Assembly: GCF_007829875.1 (NCBI RefSeq)
Contig: NZ_VIWV01000001.1
Location: 7,948,001 to 8,012,000 of the forward strand
DNA: 64,000 nucleotides
Direction of reading: 5' to 3'
From: Streptomyces capillispiralis
GTDB lineage: Bacteria > Actinomycetota > Actinomycetes > Streptomycetales > Streptomycetaceae
Of this stretch, positions 54,821-62,767 are shown piece by piece. Numbering within the stretch: position 1 is the stretch's first letter; each line of letters starts with the position of its first letter. The position numbers and the translations under genes were made by a program. The notes below the pieces were generated by a model, which worked only from the letters and a program-made list of their open reading frames with translations, had not been told where the DNA came from and did not search any database.

Positions 54821-55735
54821 TCAGTCCGTCGGTGCGGGCCGGCGGACGCCCTCGACCGTGGCGGTGTAGCTGTCGCCGGCGTGCCCCAGGGCGCGTGCGC
54901 GGTGCTCGACGGAGGACACGGCACGCAGCACGCTCGTGTCGAGCCCCCGCAGCCGCGCCGCCTCGATGATGTCGTCGACGGTGGAGCAGCGCATCGTGAG
55001 CAGTTCGCCGCCGCCCGGATAGGCCCCCTCGTCGATCTCACGGGCCGTGTCGGGAGCGAGCATCTCCACCGTGTCCAGCATGACCTTGAGGTAAGGGGCG
55101 AAGTCCCGCACCTTCACGCCGTCCGCCCCGGCCAGGGCGAAGCTGTGCATCATCCCCGACATGCTCGTCCAGAAGAAGTCGAGCAGCGACATGTCGTACA
55201 GGGCGGCGAAGCCGGGGTCCTCGCCGACGTGCACCACCCGGCCGCCCAGGGCCCGGAAGGTTTCGCGGTGCCGGTCGTAGGCGTCCCGGGAACCGCTGAG
55301 GAAGACCAGTGAGTCCGGGGTGGCGATGAAGGTCGGCCCGATCATGATGGCGCCGTCGAGGTAGTCGACGCCCTGCTTCGCCGCCCGGGCGGCCGCCGTC
55401 CTGGACCGCTCCGCCGTACTGGTGGAGACGTTGAGCAGCACGCGGCCCGCGAAGTCGGCCGGGTCGACCGTGTCGAGCACCGCCTGCGCGGCGTCGTAGT
55501 CGGCCACGCTGACGACGACCAGGTCGCCCCGGCGCACCGCCTCGGCGGCGGTGTCCGCCTCGCGCGCGCCGGCGGCGAGCAGGTCGTCCGCCTTGCCCCG
55601 GGAGCGGTTCCAGACGGTGGTGGGATGACCCGCCCGTAAGAAGGCGCCGGCCAGGGCACGGCCCATGGGCCCCAGGCCGAGCACGGTGACCGGGAGTTTC
55701 CGGATGTCCGTTTCATTCGTCATGCCAGGCAGCAT
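54821..55735 (-). CDS. Imine reductase-like protein 2 (Asp type)
   Basis: 304 residues; VLGLGPMGRALAGAFL, VWNRSRGKADDLL, and Asp181 in ALYDMSLL at the catalytic position, as in (R)-type imine reductases. The ATG at 55735 has GGAAG upstream; 55723 is an alternative. A TTA codon at 55639-55637 implies bldA dependence. Its promoter carries the clearest SARP repeat in the window. Like its paralogues it may act on the cyclic imine, but beta-hydroxyacid-dehydrogenase-like activity cannot be excluded. Confidence 0.9.
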   Translation of the reverse strand: MLPGMTNETDIRKLPVTVLGLGPMGRALAGAFLRAGHPTTVWNRSRGKADDLLAAGAREADTAAEAVRRGDLVVVSVADYDAAQAVLDTVDPADFAGRVLLNVSTSTAERSRTAAARAAKQGVDYLDGAIMIGPTFIATPDSLVFLSGSRDAYDRHRETFRALGGRVVHVGEDPGFAALYDMSLLDFFWTSMSGMMHSFALAGADGVKVRDFAPYLKVMLDTVEMLAPDTAREIDEGAYPGGGELLTMRCSTVDDIIEAARLRGLDTSVLRAVSSVEHRARALGHAGDSYTATVEGVRRPAPTD

Positions 55736-55767
55736 CCGTGCTTCCGTCCGTCCTCACAAGAGCCCTC

Positions 55768-55796
55768 GGTCAAAGGGCGCTCAAAGCGCTCTCAAA
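55768..55796 (-). promoter_or_regulatory. Three-copy SARP heptamer repeat before imine reductase 2
   Basis: On the minus strand TTTGAGA, TTTGAGC and TTTGACC begin exactly 11 bp apart (plus-strand 55790-55796, 55779-55785, 55768-55774). This is the best example in the window. Confidence 0.75.
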
Positions 55797-55883
55797 TCGG
55801 CATGTCGGAGCAGAGTGAATGGGCGGGAACAGGGTGCTCGGGGTATCTCCGATTACCGCGGGGTGAGTGTGCCGGGGAAATGA

Positions 55884-55918
55884 TTTCGGCCTCCGGGAAC
55901 GGGTCCTGGAGGCCGAAA
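55884..55918 (-). terminator. Terminator after imine reductase 3
   Basis: An 11-bp stem TTTCGGCCTCC / GGAGGCCGAAA. On the minus strand the stem is followed by TCATTTCC. Confidence 0.7.
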
Positions 55919-55959
55919 AGGTGTTACCGACGGGCAGCGGGGTCAGTGACCCCGCGCCG

Positions 55960-56844
55960 TCACTTCTTGTCCTGCTTGAGCAGCTCGATCACGCCGGAGA
56001 AGTCGTCGTTCGGGAAGCCGTCGGCGACCCGGCGGTCCATCAGCGACTGGATCGGGTCCAGCAGCTCGGAGCTCACACCCTGGCTCCGGCTGGCCTCGAC
56101 GATGTTGCGGAAGCCCACCTGCTGCATGCTCAGCGCCGCCGAGATGCCGATGTGGTACTCGTCGTTGTCGATCTGCCGCGCCAGGTTCGCCACCACGCCG
56201 GCGATCGAGGTCACGTAGGGGATCAGCAGGTCGGTGGAGAACTGCTGGGCGTTGACCCCCTCGGAGCGGACCATGGCGATGGCCTGGATGGCACCGCCGA
56301 GCATGCCGTACATGCCGGCCAGCAGGGACAGGTCGAGCAGCGAGGCCAGACCCGGGTCCGTACCCGCGAAGCGGGGGTCGCCCATGGCGCCGAGGACGGC
56401 CTTGTCGCGCTCGAAGGACTCCTTGCCGGAGCCGCTGTAGAGCACGTAGGCGTGGTCGGTGCCGATGATCTGCGGAACGGCCATGATGCCGCCGTCGATG
56501 TAGTCGTAACCGAGGTCGGCCGCCCACTTCGCGGTCTCCCGGGCCTGCTCCGGGGTGCCGTTGGTGAGGTTGTAGACCGTGCGGCCCTTCAGGGCGTCGC
56601 CCAGCGGGTCCAGGACCTCGTGGACGGAGGCGTAGTCGAGCAGACAGACGATGACCACGGGGCTCGCCTGAGCGGCCTCGGCGGCCGTGGCGGCACGCTG
56701 GGCCCCCTGCTCCACCAGCGGGTCGGCCTTGGACGCCGTACGGTTCCAGACGGTCGTCGAGTGACCGGCCTTCAGAAACGCGCCGGCGAGCGCCGCCCCC
56801 ATCTCTCCCAGACCGATGACAGTAACTGCGGTGTTGCCCGCCAT
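55960..56844 (-). CDS. Imine reductase-like protein 3 (Asp type)
   Basis: 294 residues; VTVIGLGEMGAALAGAFL, VWNRTASKADPLVEQGA, and Asp171 in SLLDLSLLAG at the catalytic position. The ATG at 56844 has GAGAGGG upstream and is preferred to a GTG 18 bp earlier. It shares family features with imine reductase 2, but the central helix (LAGMYGMLGGAIQA) differs, suggesting a different pocket. It is followed by its own terminator, so the three imine reductases are three separate transcription units. Its promoter holds two dyads rather than the 11-bp heptamers. Confidence 0.9.
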   Translation of the reverse strand: MAGNTAVTVIGLGEMGAALAGAFLKAGHSTTVWNRTASKADPLVEQGAQRAATAAEAAQASPVVIVCLLDYASVHEVLDPLGDALKGRTVYNLTNGTPEQARETAKWAADLGYDYIDGGIMAVPQIIGTDHAYVLYSGSGKESFERDKAVLGAMGDPRFAGTDPGLASLLDLSLLAGMYGMLGGAIQAIAMVRSEGVNAQQFSTDLLIPYVTSIAGVVANLARQIDNDEYHIGISAALSMQQVGFRNIVEASRSQGVSSELLDPIQSLMDRRVADGFPNDDFSGVIELLKQDKK

Positions 56845-56913
56845 TTCGTAGTTCCCTCTCACTTGAAATCAATCGGGTGCCGGGGATGAGTGTTACCGGT
56901 GCGCCAGCGGAAA

Positions 56914-56968
56914 TCAAGTGCGTACGGTGACGCGGCACTTGACTTTGTCGGGAAGCCAATTGGTTCCC
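56914..56968. promoter_or_regulatory. Two dyads upstream of imine reductase 3
   Basis: TCAAGTGC (56914-56921) pairs with GCACTTGA (56935-56942). GGGAAGCCAATTGGTTCCC (56950-56968) is a near-perfect palindrome. Both lie 70-125 bp before the start and look like operators. Confidence 0.45.
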
Positions 56969-57091
56969 GGGAAAATGACAAACTATGGATTTCTTGCTCT
57001 TCGTGCGGCCCGTTCGATGTTATGGGCGCGTGACGCGATCACGAACGGGAATGGAACGGCGTGGTGCGCGGCCGGCCGCCGGGGCACCGCG

Positions 57092-57119
57092 GCCCCTCCC
57101 GCCGCCGGGCGGGAGGGGC
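57092..57119 (-). terminator. Terminator after the flavin amine oxidase
   Basis: A perfect 12-bp stem GCCCCTCCCGCC / GGCGGGAGGGGC with a 4-nt loop, 21 bp past the stop. Confidence 0.8.
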
Positions 57120-57139
57120 TGCGGACCGGCGAACCGGGA

Positions 57140-58603
57140 TCAGACGCCGAGGATGCTCGCCATCTGGCCCGCGGCGGTGTTGCCGCTCTCGATGCCGCCG
57201 TCCATGTACCCGTTCCACCCGTTGGCGATGTCACTGGTGGCGAACGTGAGCCGGCCCACGGGCTGCTGGACCGCCCGCAGGGGGCCGGTCAGGACGCCGG
57301 GAGCGCGCACCGCCCAGCCGCCCTTGGAGTACGGGTCCTGGCCCCAGTGCTGCGTGGAGACCGCGACCACCTCGATCCCCGGAATGATCTTCCGCAGCTC
57401 GGTCTGCACCGTCGACCGGTTGCTCGCGTCGAACGACGAGGCGTTGCTGAAGCCGATCACGATGTTGCCGTCGGAGCGCTCCTTGAACGGGAACACCGCG
57501 GTGATCTTCGAGGAGGAGGCGGCCGGCGACTCCGCGGAGAACCGGCCCAGGTTGCTGCCCCTGACGTGCATCATGAACTTCTGCGCCGTGCGCACGCCGA
57601 GGCCCTGGGTGGACAGGCTGGTGAACTCGGTGGGCAGGCCGGGGGCGAACTGGATGCTGTTCCACACGTTCACCGGAACGGCGACCACCACGCCGCGGGC
57701 GGTGTAGGTCGTGCCCTTGGCCGTCACCGAGACCTGCGAGCCGCTGACCGAGACGGTGGTCACCGGGCTGCTGAGCTTCACCGTGGCCTTGGACTCGTTG
57801 AGGATGGCCTGGACGAGCGCGGTCGAACCCACCGTGGGGCGGTAGGTGTTGATGCTCCCGTAGCCCTCGTAGCTGTGGCCGCACAGGGCCCACCAGTGCG
57901 CCAGCTCCGTCAGGCCCATGGTCGACGCCGAGCCCGTCAGGTACGAGGTGGCCGGGTCGGCCAGCAGTTCCTCCTCGGCGCTGAACCGCATCTGGTTGAG
58001 CCGGTCCCGCATGGAGAGCTTGTCCAGGTCGCGGATCAGGTCCTCGCGGGTGAACGGCTTGTAGGGGTCCGGGAACCAGTCCCTCGACCCCTCGAACAGG
58101 GGCGTGACGACCTGCGCCTGGCGCGTGAACAGGTCCATGGAGTCGAAGGCCTGCCAGCCACCGGTCGTGGTGGTGGGGAAGTAGCTGCGGGTGGGCGGGG
58201 CGTCGGCGGTCAGCGCCATCCCGTGCTTCTGGACCTCCTGCCACACGAGCGGCTGCTTCTCGTCGACCCAGGTGCCGCCCATCTCGACCTGCTCACCGGC
58301 GAAGGTGGAGGTCCACACCCGGCCGCCGATGCGGTTGCGGGCCTCCAGCACCAGGACGCTCAGGCCCTTGGCGGTGAGTTTGCGGGCGGCGCTGGCCCCG
58401 GCGAAGCCGGCGCCTATGACGATGACGTCGTAGGTGTTGCGGGGCAGGGCCCGCGCCGTGCCCGACGTGGCCGCGGCGACCGAGGCGGTCAGCGCGGTCG
58501 TACCGGCCGCCTTCAGCAGGAACCGGCGCGAGAGCCGGCGCGAGATGCCGGCGGGCGGGTCCTCGGCCTGACGCGGCTGGGACGATGCGTTCTCGATGGT
58601 CAT
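57140..58603 (-). CDS. Tat-exported flavin amine oxidase
   Basis: 487 residues. The N-terminus has a textbook twin-arginine signal: SRRFLLK (25-31), then a hydrophobic Ala/Thr stretch and a likely cleavage site near ARALP. The mature part is a flavin monoamine oxidase: IGAGFAGAS (FAD), EARNRIGGRVWT, GGTWVD, and C-terminal FATSDIA…NGYMDGGIESG. These enzymes oxidise amines to imines using FAD and oxygen. Because the Tat system exports folded, cofactor-loaded proteins, the oxidation probably takes place outside the cell. Coelimycin and some isoquinoline antibiotic pathways also use exported flavoproteins for late steps. Start at 58603 with GAGGAAG upstream. It is downstream of a 438-bp region with nested inverted repeats. 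Confidence 0.9.
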   Translation of the reverse strand: MTIENASSQPRQAEDPPAGISRRLSRRFLLKAAGTTALTASVAAATSGTARALPRNTYDVIVIGAGFAGASAARKLTAKGLSVLVLEARNRIGGRVWTSTFAGEQVEMGGTWVDEKQPLVWQEVQKHGMALTADAPPTRSYFPTTTTGGWQAFDSMDLFTRQAQVVTPLFEGSRDWFPDPYKPFTREDLIRDLDKLSMRDRLNQMRFSAEEELLADPATSYLTGSASTMGLTELAHWWALCGHSYEGYGSINTYRPTVGSTALVQAILNESKATVKLSSPVTTVSVSGSQVSVTAKGTTYTARGVVVAVPVNVWNSIQFAPGLPTEFTSLSTQGLGVRTAQKFMMHVRGSNLGRFSAESPAASSSKITAVFPFKERSDGNIVIGFSNASSFDASNRSTVQTELRKIIPGIEVVAVSTQHWGQDPYSKGGWAVRAPGVLTGPLRAVQQPVGRLTFATSDIANGWNGYMDGGIESGNTAAGQMASILGV

Positions 58604-58761
58604 AGTCTTCCTCGAAGTGGCTGTCCTGAACCGACTGCTTGCGCGGGCCGGTGTGGGCCGGCACCCGCGACGGCAGCGGTGCTGCGACGTCCCCCGTGAG
58701 ACGCCGCGGGATCAGGCAGCCGCATTCCGGAAGACGGTCCTGACGACCTCAGCCCGGATGT

Positions 58762-58824
58762 CGGGCAACAGAGCGCGCGTGCGGTGCGCTGGACAGGATC
58801 ACTGTCCGTGAACTCTGTTGCCCG
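58762..58824. promoter_or_regulatory. Nested inverted repeats upstream of the amine oxidase
   Basis: A perfect outer 12-bp repeat CGGGCAACAGAG (58762-58773) / CTCTGTTGCCCG (58813-58824) encloses a perfect inner hairpin GGACAG…CTGTCC (58791-58807). It lies within 58604-59041, which holds no gene. It could be an operator, an RNA element of the amine oxidase leader, or a late terminator for the operon ending at 59042. Confidence 0.45.
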
Positions 58825-59041
58825 TGCTTCCCCCCTTGGGAACCGACGCACCCTCGTAGCTGCTCGAGTCACGATGGCCGGCGATGGCGGTACCACCGGC
58901 GTGCGCCGCCTGATGCCCACAACTGAGGTTAGTCCAGAAGGAATTCGGACAATCCATTCCCCGGTAACGGGGAGGGAACCGGGCCGGGCGCCCGGAGCGG
59001 GAGTGCGCGGCCGGACCGCCGCGCACCGGTTCCGCGTGTGT

Positions 59042-59926
59042 TCAGCGGTCGTACGTGTAGAAGCCGCGTCCCGTCTTCCGCCCCAGCAGACCGCCCTCGA
59101 CCATGCGGATCAGCAGGGAGGGCGGGGCGTACAGCGGCTCCTTGTACTCCTCGTACAGTGACCCGGCGATGGACGCGACCACGTCGAGGCCGATGAGGTC
59201 GCACAGCTGCAGCGGCCCCAGGGGGTGCGAGCAGCCCAGGCGCATGCCGCGGTCGATGACCTCCGCCGTGGCGAATCCCGACTCCGCCATGCGGATCGCC
59301 GAGACCAGATACGGGAACAGCAGCGCGTTGACCACGAATCCGGCCCGGTCCGCGGTGCGGATCACCTCCTTGCCGAGCACGTCGGAGACGAACCGCTCGG
59401 CCCGGTCCGCCACCTGCTCCTCGGTGAGCAGGGAGCTGGTGAGCTCGACCAGCGGGAGCATGGGCACCGGGCTGAAGAAGTGGACCCCGACCACCCGGCC
59501 GGGCCGGTCCGTGGACCGGGCGAGACGCGTCACCGGCAGCGAGGAGGTGTTGGTGGCCAGGATGGCGTCCGGGTCCTCCACGATGGCGTCCAGGGAGGCG
59601 AACAGCTCCACCTTGGCCGCCTCGTCCTCGCGGATGGCCTCGACGACGAACTGGCGGTCGGCCATCGCCTTGAGGTCGGGGACCACCTCGATCCGGCCGA
59701 GGGCCGCGTCGCGCTCGTCCTCGGTCATCCTGCCCTTGGCCACCGCCCTGCCGAGCGAGGTGCGGATGCGGTCCAGGCCCGGCTGGACGGACGCGGGCCG
59801 GGAGACGGCGACCGTCACGTCCAGGCCGGCCCGGGCGCACACCTCGGCGATCCCGGAGCCCATCAGGCCGCAGCCCACGATGCCCACCCGGTGGACGGGC
59901 GGTGTGCCCTCTGTTGTCGTGTTCAT
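59042..59926 (-). CDS. 3-hydroxyacyl-CoA (3-hydroxybutyryl-CoA) dehydrogenase
   Basis: 294 residues: VGIVGCGLMGSGIA (NAD-binding), ATNTSSLPVT, VGVHFFSPVPMLPLVE with the catalytic His region, and HPLGPLQLCDLIGLD. It reduces 3-ketoacyl-CoA to 3-hydroxyacyl-CoA. Its ATG overlaps the TGA of the KAS III gene by ATGA, so the two are translationally coupled. Together with KAS III and CCR it forms a set known from ethylmalonyl- and larger alkylmalonyl-CoA pathways, for example those of divergolide-type clusters. No enoyl-CoA hydratase gene is present, so dehydration must be borrowed from primary metabolism. Confidence 0.93.
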   Translation of the reverse strand: MNTTTEGTPPVHRVGIVGCGLMGSGIAEVCARAGLDVTVAVSRPASVQPGLDRIRTSLGRAVAKGRMTEDERDAALGRIEVVPDLKAMADRQFVVEAIREDEAAKVELFASLDAIVEDPDAILATNTSSLPVTRLARSTDRPGRVVGVHFFSPVPMLPLVELTSSLLTEEQVADRAERFVSDVLGKEVIRTADRAGFVVNALLFPYLVSAIRMAESGFATAEVIDRGMRLGCSHPLGPLQLCDLIGLDVVASIAGSLYEEYKEPLYAPPSLLIRMVEGGLLGRKTGRGFYTYDR

Positions 59927-60921
59927 GCTGTCACTCCCCAGCGGATGAGACCGGCGCCCATGGACATGCCGCCGCCGAAGCCGCCGAGCAGCACGAGGTC
60001 GCCTTGGTGGAGGTGGCCCTGACGGTGGGCCTCGTCGAGGGTGATCGCGACGGCGGCGTTGCCCGCGTTCCCGTAGCGTTCGAGGGTGCGGTGGGTGTGC
60101 GCGGAGGTGAGCCCCGCACGCTCGACGAGCTGGGCCAGCATGACCCCGTTGGGCTGGTGCGGAACGAAGTGGGCGATGTCCTCGCGGGACGTGCCCGTGC
60201 GGGCGCACAACGCGTCGAGCAGGGGAGGGAAGTTGTCCAGGACGAAGTCCCGGACCGCCCGCCCCTCCATGCGGAAGTAGTGGTCGCCGTTCTCCAGGGT
60301 CCGCTCGGACGCGGGCAGTCTGCTGCCCCCGGCCTCGACGCGGATGAGCTGGTGGGCGTCGCCCCGCGAGGCCAGCTCGAAGCCGGTGAACCCGTACGGC
60401 TCGTCGACCTCGCCGACGACGGCGGCGCCGGCGCCGTCGGCCATCAGGACGGCCGTGCGGCGGTCGGTGAAGTCCAGGATCCGCGAGTAGATGTCGGCCC
60501 CCACGACGAGCGCCCGGCAGCCGGGCCGTTCCCGGATCAGGCTGCGGGCGATCGCCAGGGCGTAGACGAAGCCGCTGCACACGACGTTGACGTCGAAGCA
60601 GACCGCCGTGTGCGCGCCGAGGCCCCGCTGCACGTGGAAGGCGGTGGGCGGCTGGGGGGAGTCGGGGGTCGAGGTGGAGACGATGAGGTAGTCGACCTCG
60701 GACGCCTCCATCCCGGCCGCCTCCAGGGCGCGTTCCGCCGCGTGGACGCCGAGGTCCGAGGTGGCCTCGTCGGGTGCGGCGTACCGTCGCTCCAGGATGC
60801 GGGTCCGCTGCTCGATCCATTCGGTCGGGACGCCGACACGCGCGGCGATCTCGGCGTTGGAGACCTCCTCCTTGGGGAGGTAGGACCCCGTGCTCAGAAT
60901 GCCGATGGGTCGCTCGGCCAT
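59923..60921 (-). CDS. Ketoacyl-ACP synthase III (FabH-like)
   Basis: 332 residues with the full FabH triad: Cys115 in NVVCSGF, His in HFVPHQPNG, Asn in RYGNAGNAA. It condenses an acyl-CoA with malonyl-ACP or -CoA to a 3-ketoacyl product. Standing between the CCR gene (4 bp upstream) and the coupled dehydrogenase, it should make the C4 or longer 3-keto precursor of a branched extender unit. The size of the acyl primer, and so the length of the branch, cannot be read from the sequence. Confidence 0.93.
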   Translation of the reverse strand: MAERPIGILSTGSYLPKEEVSNAEIAARVGVPTEWIEQRTRILERRYAAPDEATSDLGVHAAERALEAAGMEASEVDYLIVSTSTPDSPQPPTAFHVQRGLGAHTAVCFDVNVVCSGFVYALAIARSLIRERPGCRALVVGADIYSRILDFTDRRTAVLMADGAGAAVVGEVDEPYGFTGFELASRGDAHQLIRVEAGGSRLPASERTLENGDHYFRMEGRAVRDFVLDNFPPLLDALCARTGTSREDIAHFVPHQPNGVMLAQLVERAGLTSAHTHRTLERYGNAGNAAVAITLDEAHRQGHLHQGDLVLLGGFGGGMSMGAGLIRWGVTA

Positions 60922-60925
60922 GGCG

Positions 60926-62254
60926 TCAGACGCTCCGCACCGGATTCAGCGCCGCCGCGCCGATCCGCTCGCGCAGCGCCGGGTCGGTGACGCCGAGGCC
61001 CTCCCGCGGAGCGAGGCAGAGCACGCCGACCTTGCCGATGTGCTCGTTGTTCTGCACCAGCCGGGCGGCCTCCCCGACCTCGTCTAGGGAGTACACGGTG
61101 GACAGCACGGGGGAGATGGCGCCCCGGGCGACCAGCCGGTTCAGCTCGGCCTGCTCCTGGAGGTTGGCGGCGTGGCTGCCGATGATGCGCTTGGAGTTCA
61201 TCCACAGGTAGCGGTTGTCGTACGTGTGCTGGTAGCCGGTGCTGGAACCGCAGGTCACCACGGTGCCACCGCGCCGGACGACGAACGTGGAGACCCCGAA
61301 GGTGGCACGGCCGATGTAGTCGAACGCCACGTGCGGGTCCTCGCCGACCTCCTGACGGATGATCCGGCCCAGACGCTTGCCCTGCTCGATGGTCTCCTCG
61401 GGCGTGTCGGCGCGGCCGAGGCCCACCTCCGCGCGGTTGACGATCACGTCGCAGCCGAGCGCCCGCAGCACCTTGGCCTTGCTCTCCGAGCTGACCACAC
61501 CGACCGGGATGCCTCCCGCCGCCTTGACCAGCTGCACCGCGAACGCCCCCAGGCCGCCGGTGGCGCCCCAGATGAGGACGACGTCCCCGAGCTTGATCCG
61601 GGCGCCCTTGTCACTGATCAGCATCCGGTAGGAGGTGGCCGCCGTGAGCAGCACGCTCGCGGCCTCCTCCCAGGTCAGGTGCGCCGGCTTGGGCAGCAGC
61701 TGGCTGGCCTTGACCACGGAGTAGTGGGCCAGTCCGCCGAAGTTGGTCTCGTAGCCCCAGATGCGCTGGCCCGCGCCGAGCATCGCGTCCGCGTGCGTGG
61801 CCGGTTCCTGGTCGTCGACCTGGACGCAGCTGACGACGACGTGGTCGCCCGCGCGCCAGCTCCGCACCGCACTGCCGGCGCGCACCACGACGCCGGCCCC
61901 GTCGGAGCCGATGACATGGTGCGGCAGGTCGTGCCGGGAGGCGAGGCCGCCCAGGCGCCCGAACCGCTCCAGGAATCCGAAGGTCGGCACCGGCTCGAAG
62001 GTCGCTGACCAGACGGTGTTGTAGTTGATGGCGCTGGCCATCACCGCGACCAGGACCTCGTCCGGGGCCAGTTCCGGCATGGGCACGTCGCCGACGCGGA
62101 TGGACCGGCGTACGTCCTTGTCGCCGCCCTCGGTGAACATGCCGACGTCCTCGGCCCGCAGGTGAGCCGCCGTGTACTGCTCCGGCACCGGCTCCCGTTC
62201 CAGCACTTCCGCGGGCGCCCCCGCGAGCACAGCCTCGGTCAGGGAATCCATCAT
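60926..62254 (-). CDS. ccr: Crotonyl-CoA carboxylase/reductase
   Basis: ~442 residues, the usual CCR length. N-terminal DSLTEAVLAGAPAEVLE and EDVGMF segments, NYNTVW with the CO2-site Asn, WGYETNFGG with the Glu (Tyr where many have Phe), cofactor loop WGATGGLGAFAVQL, and RIIGSHAAN with the conserved His. It reductively carboxylates a 2-enoyl-CoA to an alkylmalonyl-CoA with NADPH and CO2. ATG 62254 (or 62251) follows a GGAG site. The likely client is the module 5 AT, the only AT here without the malonyl HAFH motif. It is 83 bp downstream of an NTF2-like gene on the same strand, suggesting one operon. Confidence 0.94.
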   Translation of the reverse strand: MMDSLTEAVLAGAPAEVLEREPVPEQYTAAHLRAEDVGMFTEGGDKDVRRSIRVGDVPMPELAPDEVLVAVMASAINYNTVWSATFEPVPTFGFLERFGRLGGLASRHDLPHHVIGSDGAGVVVRAGSAVRSWRAGDHVVVSCVQVDDQEPATHADAMLGAGQRIWGYETNFGGLAHYSVVKASQLLPKPAHLTWEEAASVLLTAATSYRMLISDKGARIKLGDVVLIWGATGGLGAFAVQLVKAAGGIPVGVVSSESKAKVLRALGCDVIVNRAEVGLGRADTPEETIEQGKRLGRIIRQEVGEDPHVAFDYIGRATFGVSTFVVRRGGTVVTCGSSTGYQHTYDNRYLWMNSKRIIGSHAANLQEQAELNRLVARGAISPVLSTVYSLDEVGEAARLVQNNEHIGKVGVLCLAPREGLGVTDPALRERIGAAALNPVRSV

Positions 62255-62337
62255 GCTCCAGTCTCGTGAAGTGACAGGCCCCGCGCCGAGCCACGGGGGT
62301 ACGGCGCGGGGCCTGGTCGCGTGGCGAAGGGGGATGG

Positions 62338-62736
62338 TCAGGCGCTGGTCTCGTCTGCCACGGGGCGGTCGACGGCCATGATCCACTTGCCGTCCTCGCC
62401 GCGGACGAGGACGTCGGTGCAGGTGCCGTCGATCTTCTGCGGCTTGCCGTCCTCGCCGGTGACCTCGAGGTGGAACTCGACGATCAGCAGGGAGGTGTCA
62501 CCGGTGCTGAAGGTGCGCAGCACCTTGGAGCTCAGCTTGGGCTTGGTGGCCAGGAACTCGGTGATGCTCTTCGTGCGGTCCGCCCCGGTGCGCGGCGTGC
62601 CGGTGAGGTTGGAGATCGCGTCCTCGCGGTACAGCTGGTCGAAGATGGCGCCCTGGCCGCTGTTGAACGCGGCCACGAACACGTCGTTCTGCTGGTCCGG
62701 GTCGTCGGTCAGGGTCAGGTCGAGAGTGTCGCTCAT
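62338..62736 (-). CDS. SnoaL/NTF2-like small protein 2
   Basis: 132 residues: FVAAFNSGQGAIFDQLYREDAI, VLRTFSTGDTSLLIVEFHLEV, CTDVLVRGEDGKWIMAVDRP. It has the same fold and layout as NTF2-like proteins 1 and 3 but is clearly the most diverged; it lacks the IDNPYGK ending. It lies 31 bp after NTF2-like gene 3, evidently in the same operon. Function unknown: cyclase, isomerase and binding roles are all possible in this superfamily. Confidence 0.8.
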   Translation of the reverse strand: MSDTLDLTLTDDPDQQNDVFVAAFNSGQGAIFDQLYREDAISNLTGTPRTGADRTKSITEFLATKPKLSSKVLRTFSTGDTSLLIVEFHLEVTGEDGKPQKIDGTCTDVLVRGEDGKWIMAVDRPVADETSA

Positions 62737-62767
62737 GAGGAGGGGGTTCCTTTCCGGGGGGAGGCGC

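Noticed and set aside
58791..58813. TTCACGG and TGATCCT 11 bp apart (minus strand) as a SARP site for the amine oxidase
   Set aside because: It lies over 180 bp from the start with no -10-like sequence after it, and it overlaps the inner hairpin, which explains the sequence better.
59927..60820. A 298-residue N-terminal extension of the 3-hydroxyacyl-CoA dehydrogenase
   Set aside because: It is an out-of-frame reading of the KAS III gene. The true start is the ATG overlapping the KAS III stop.
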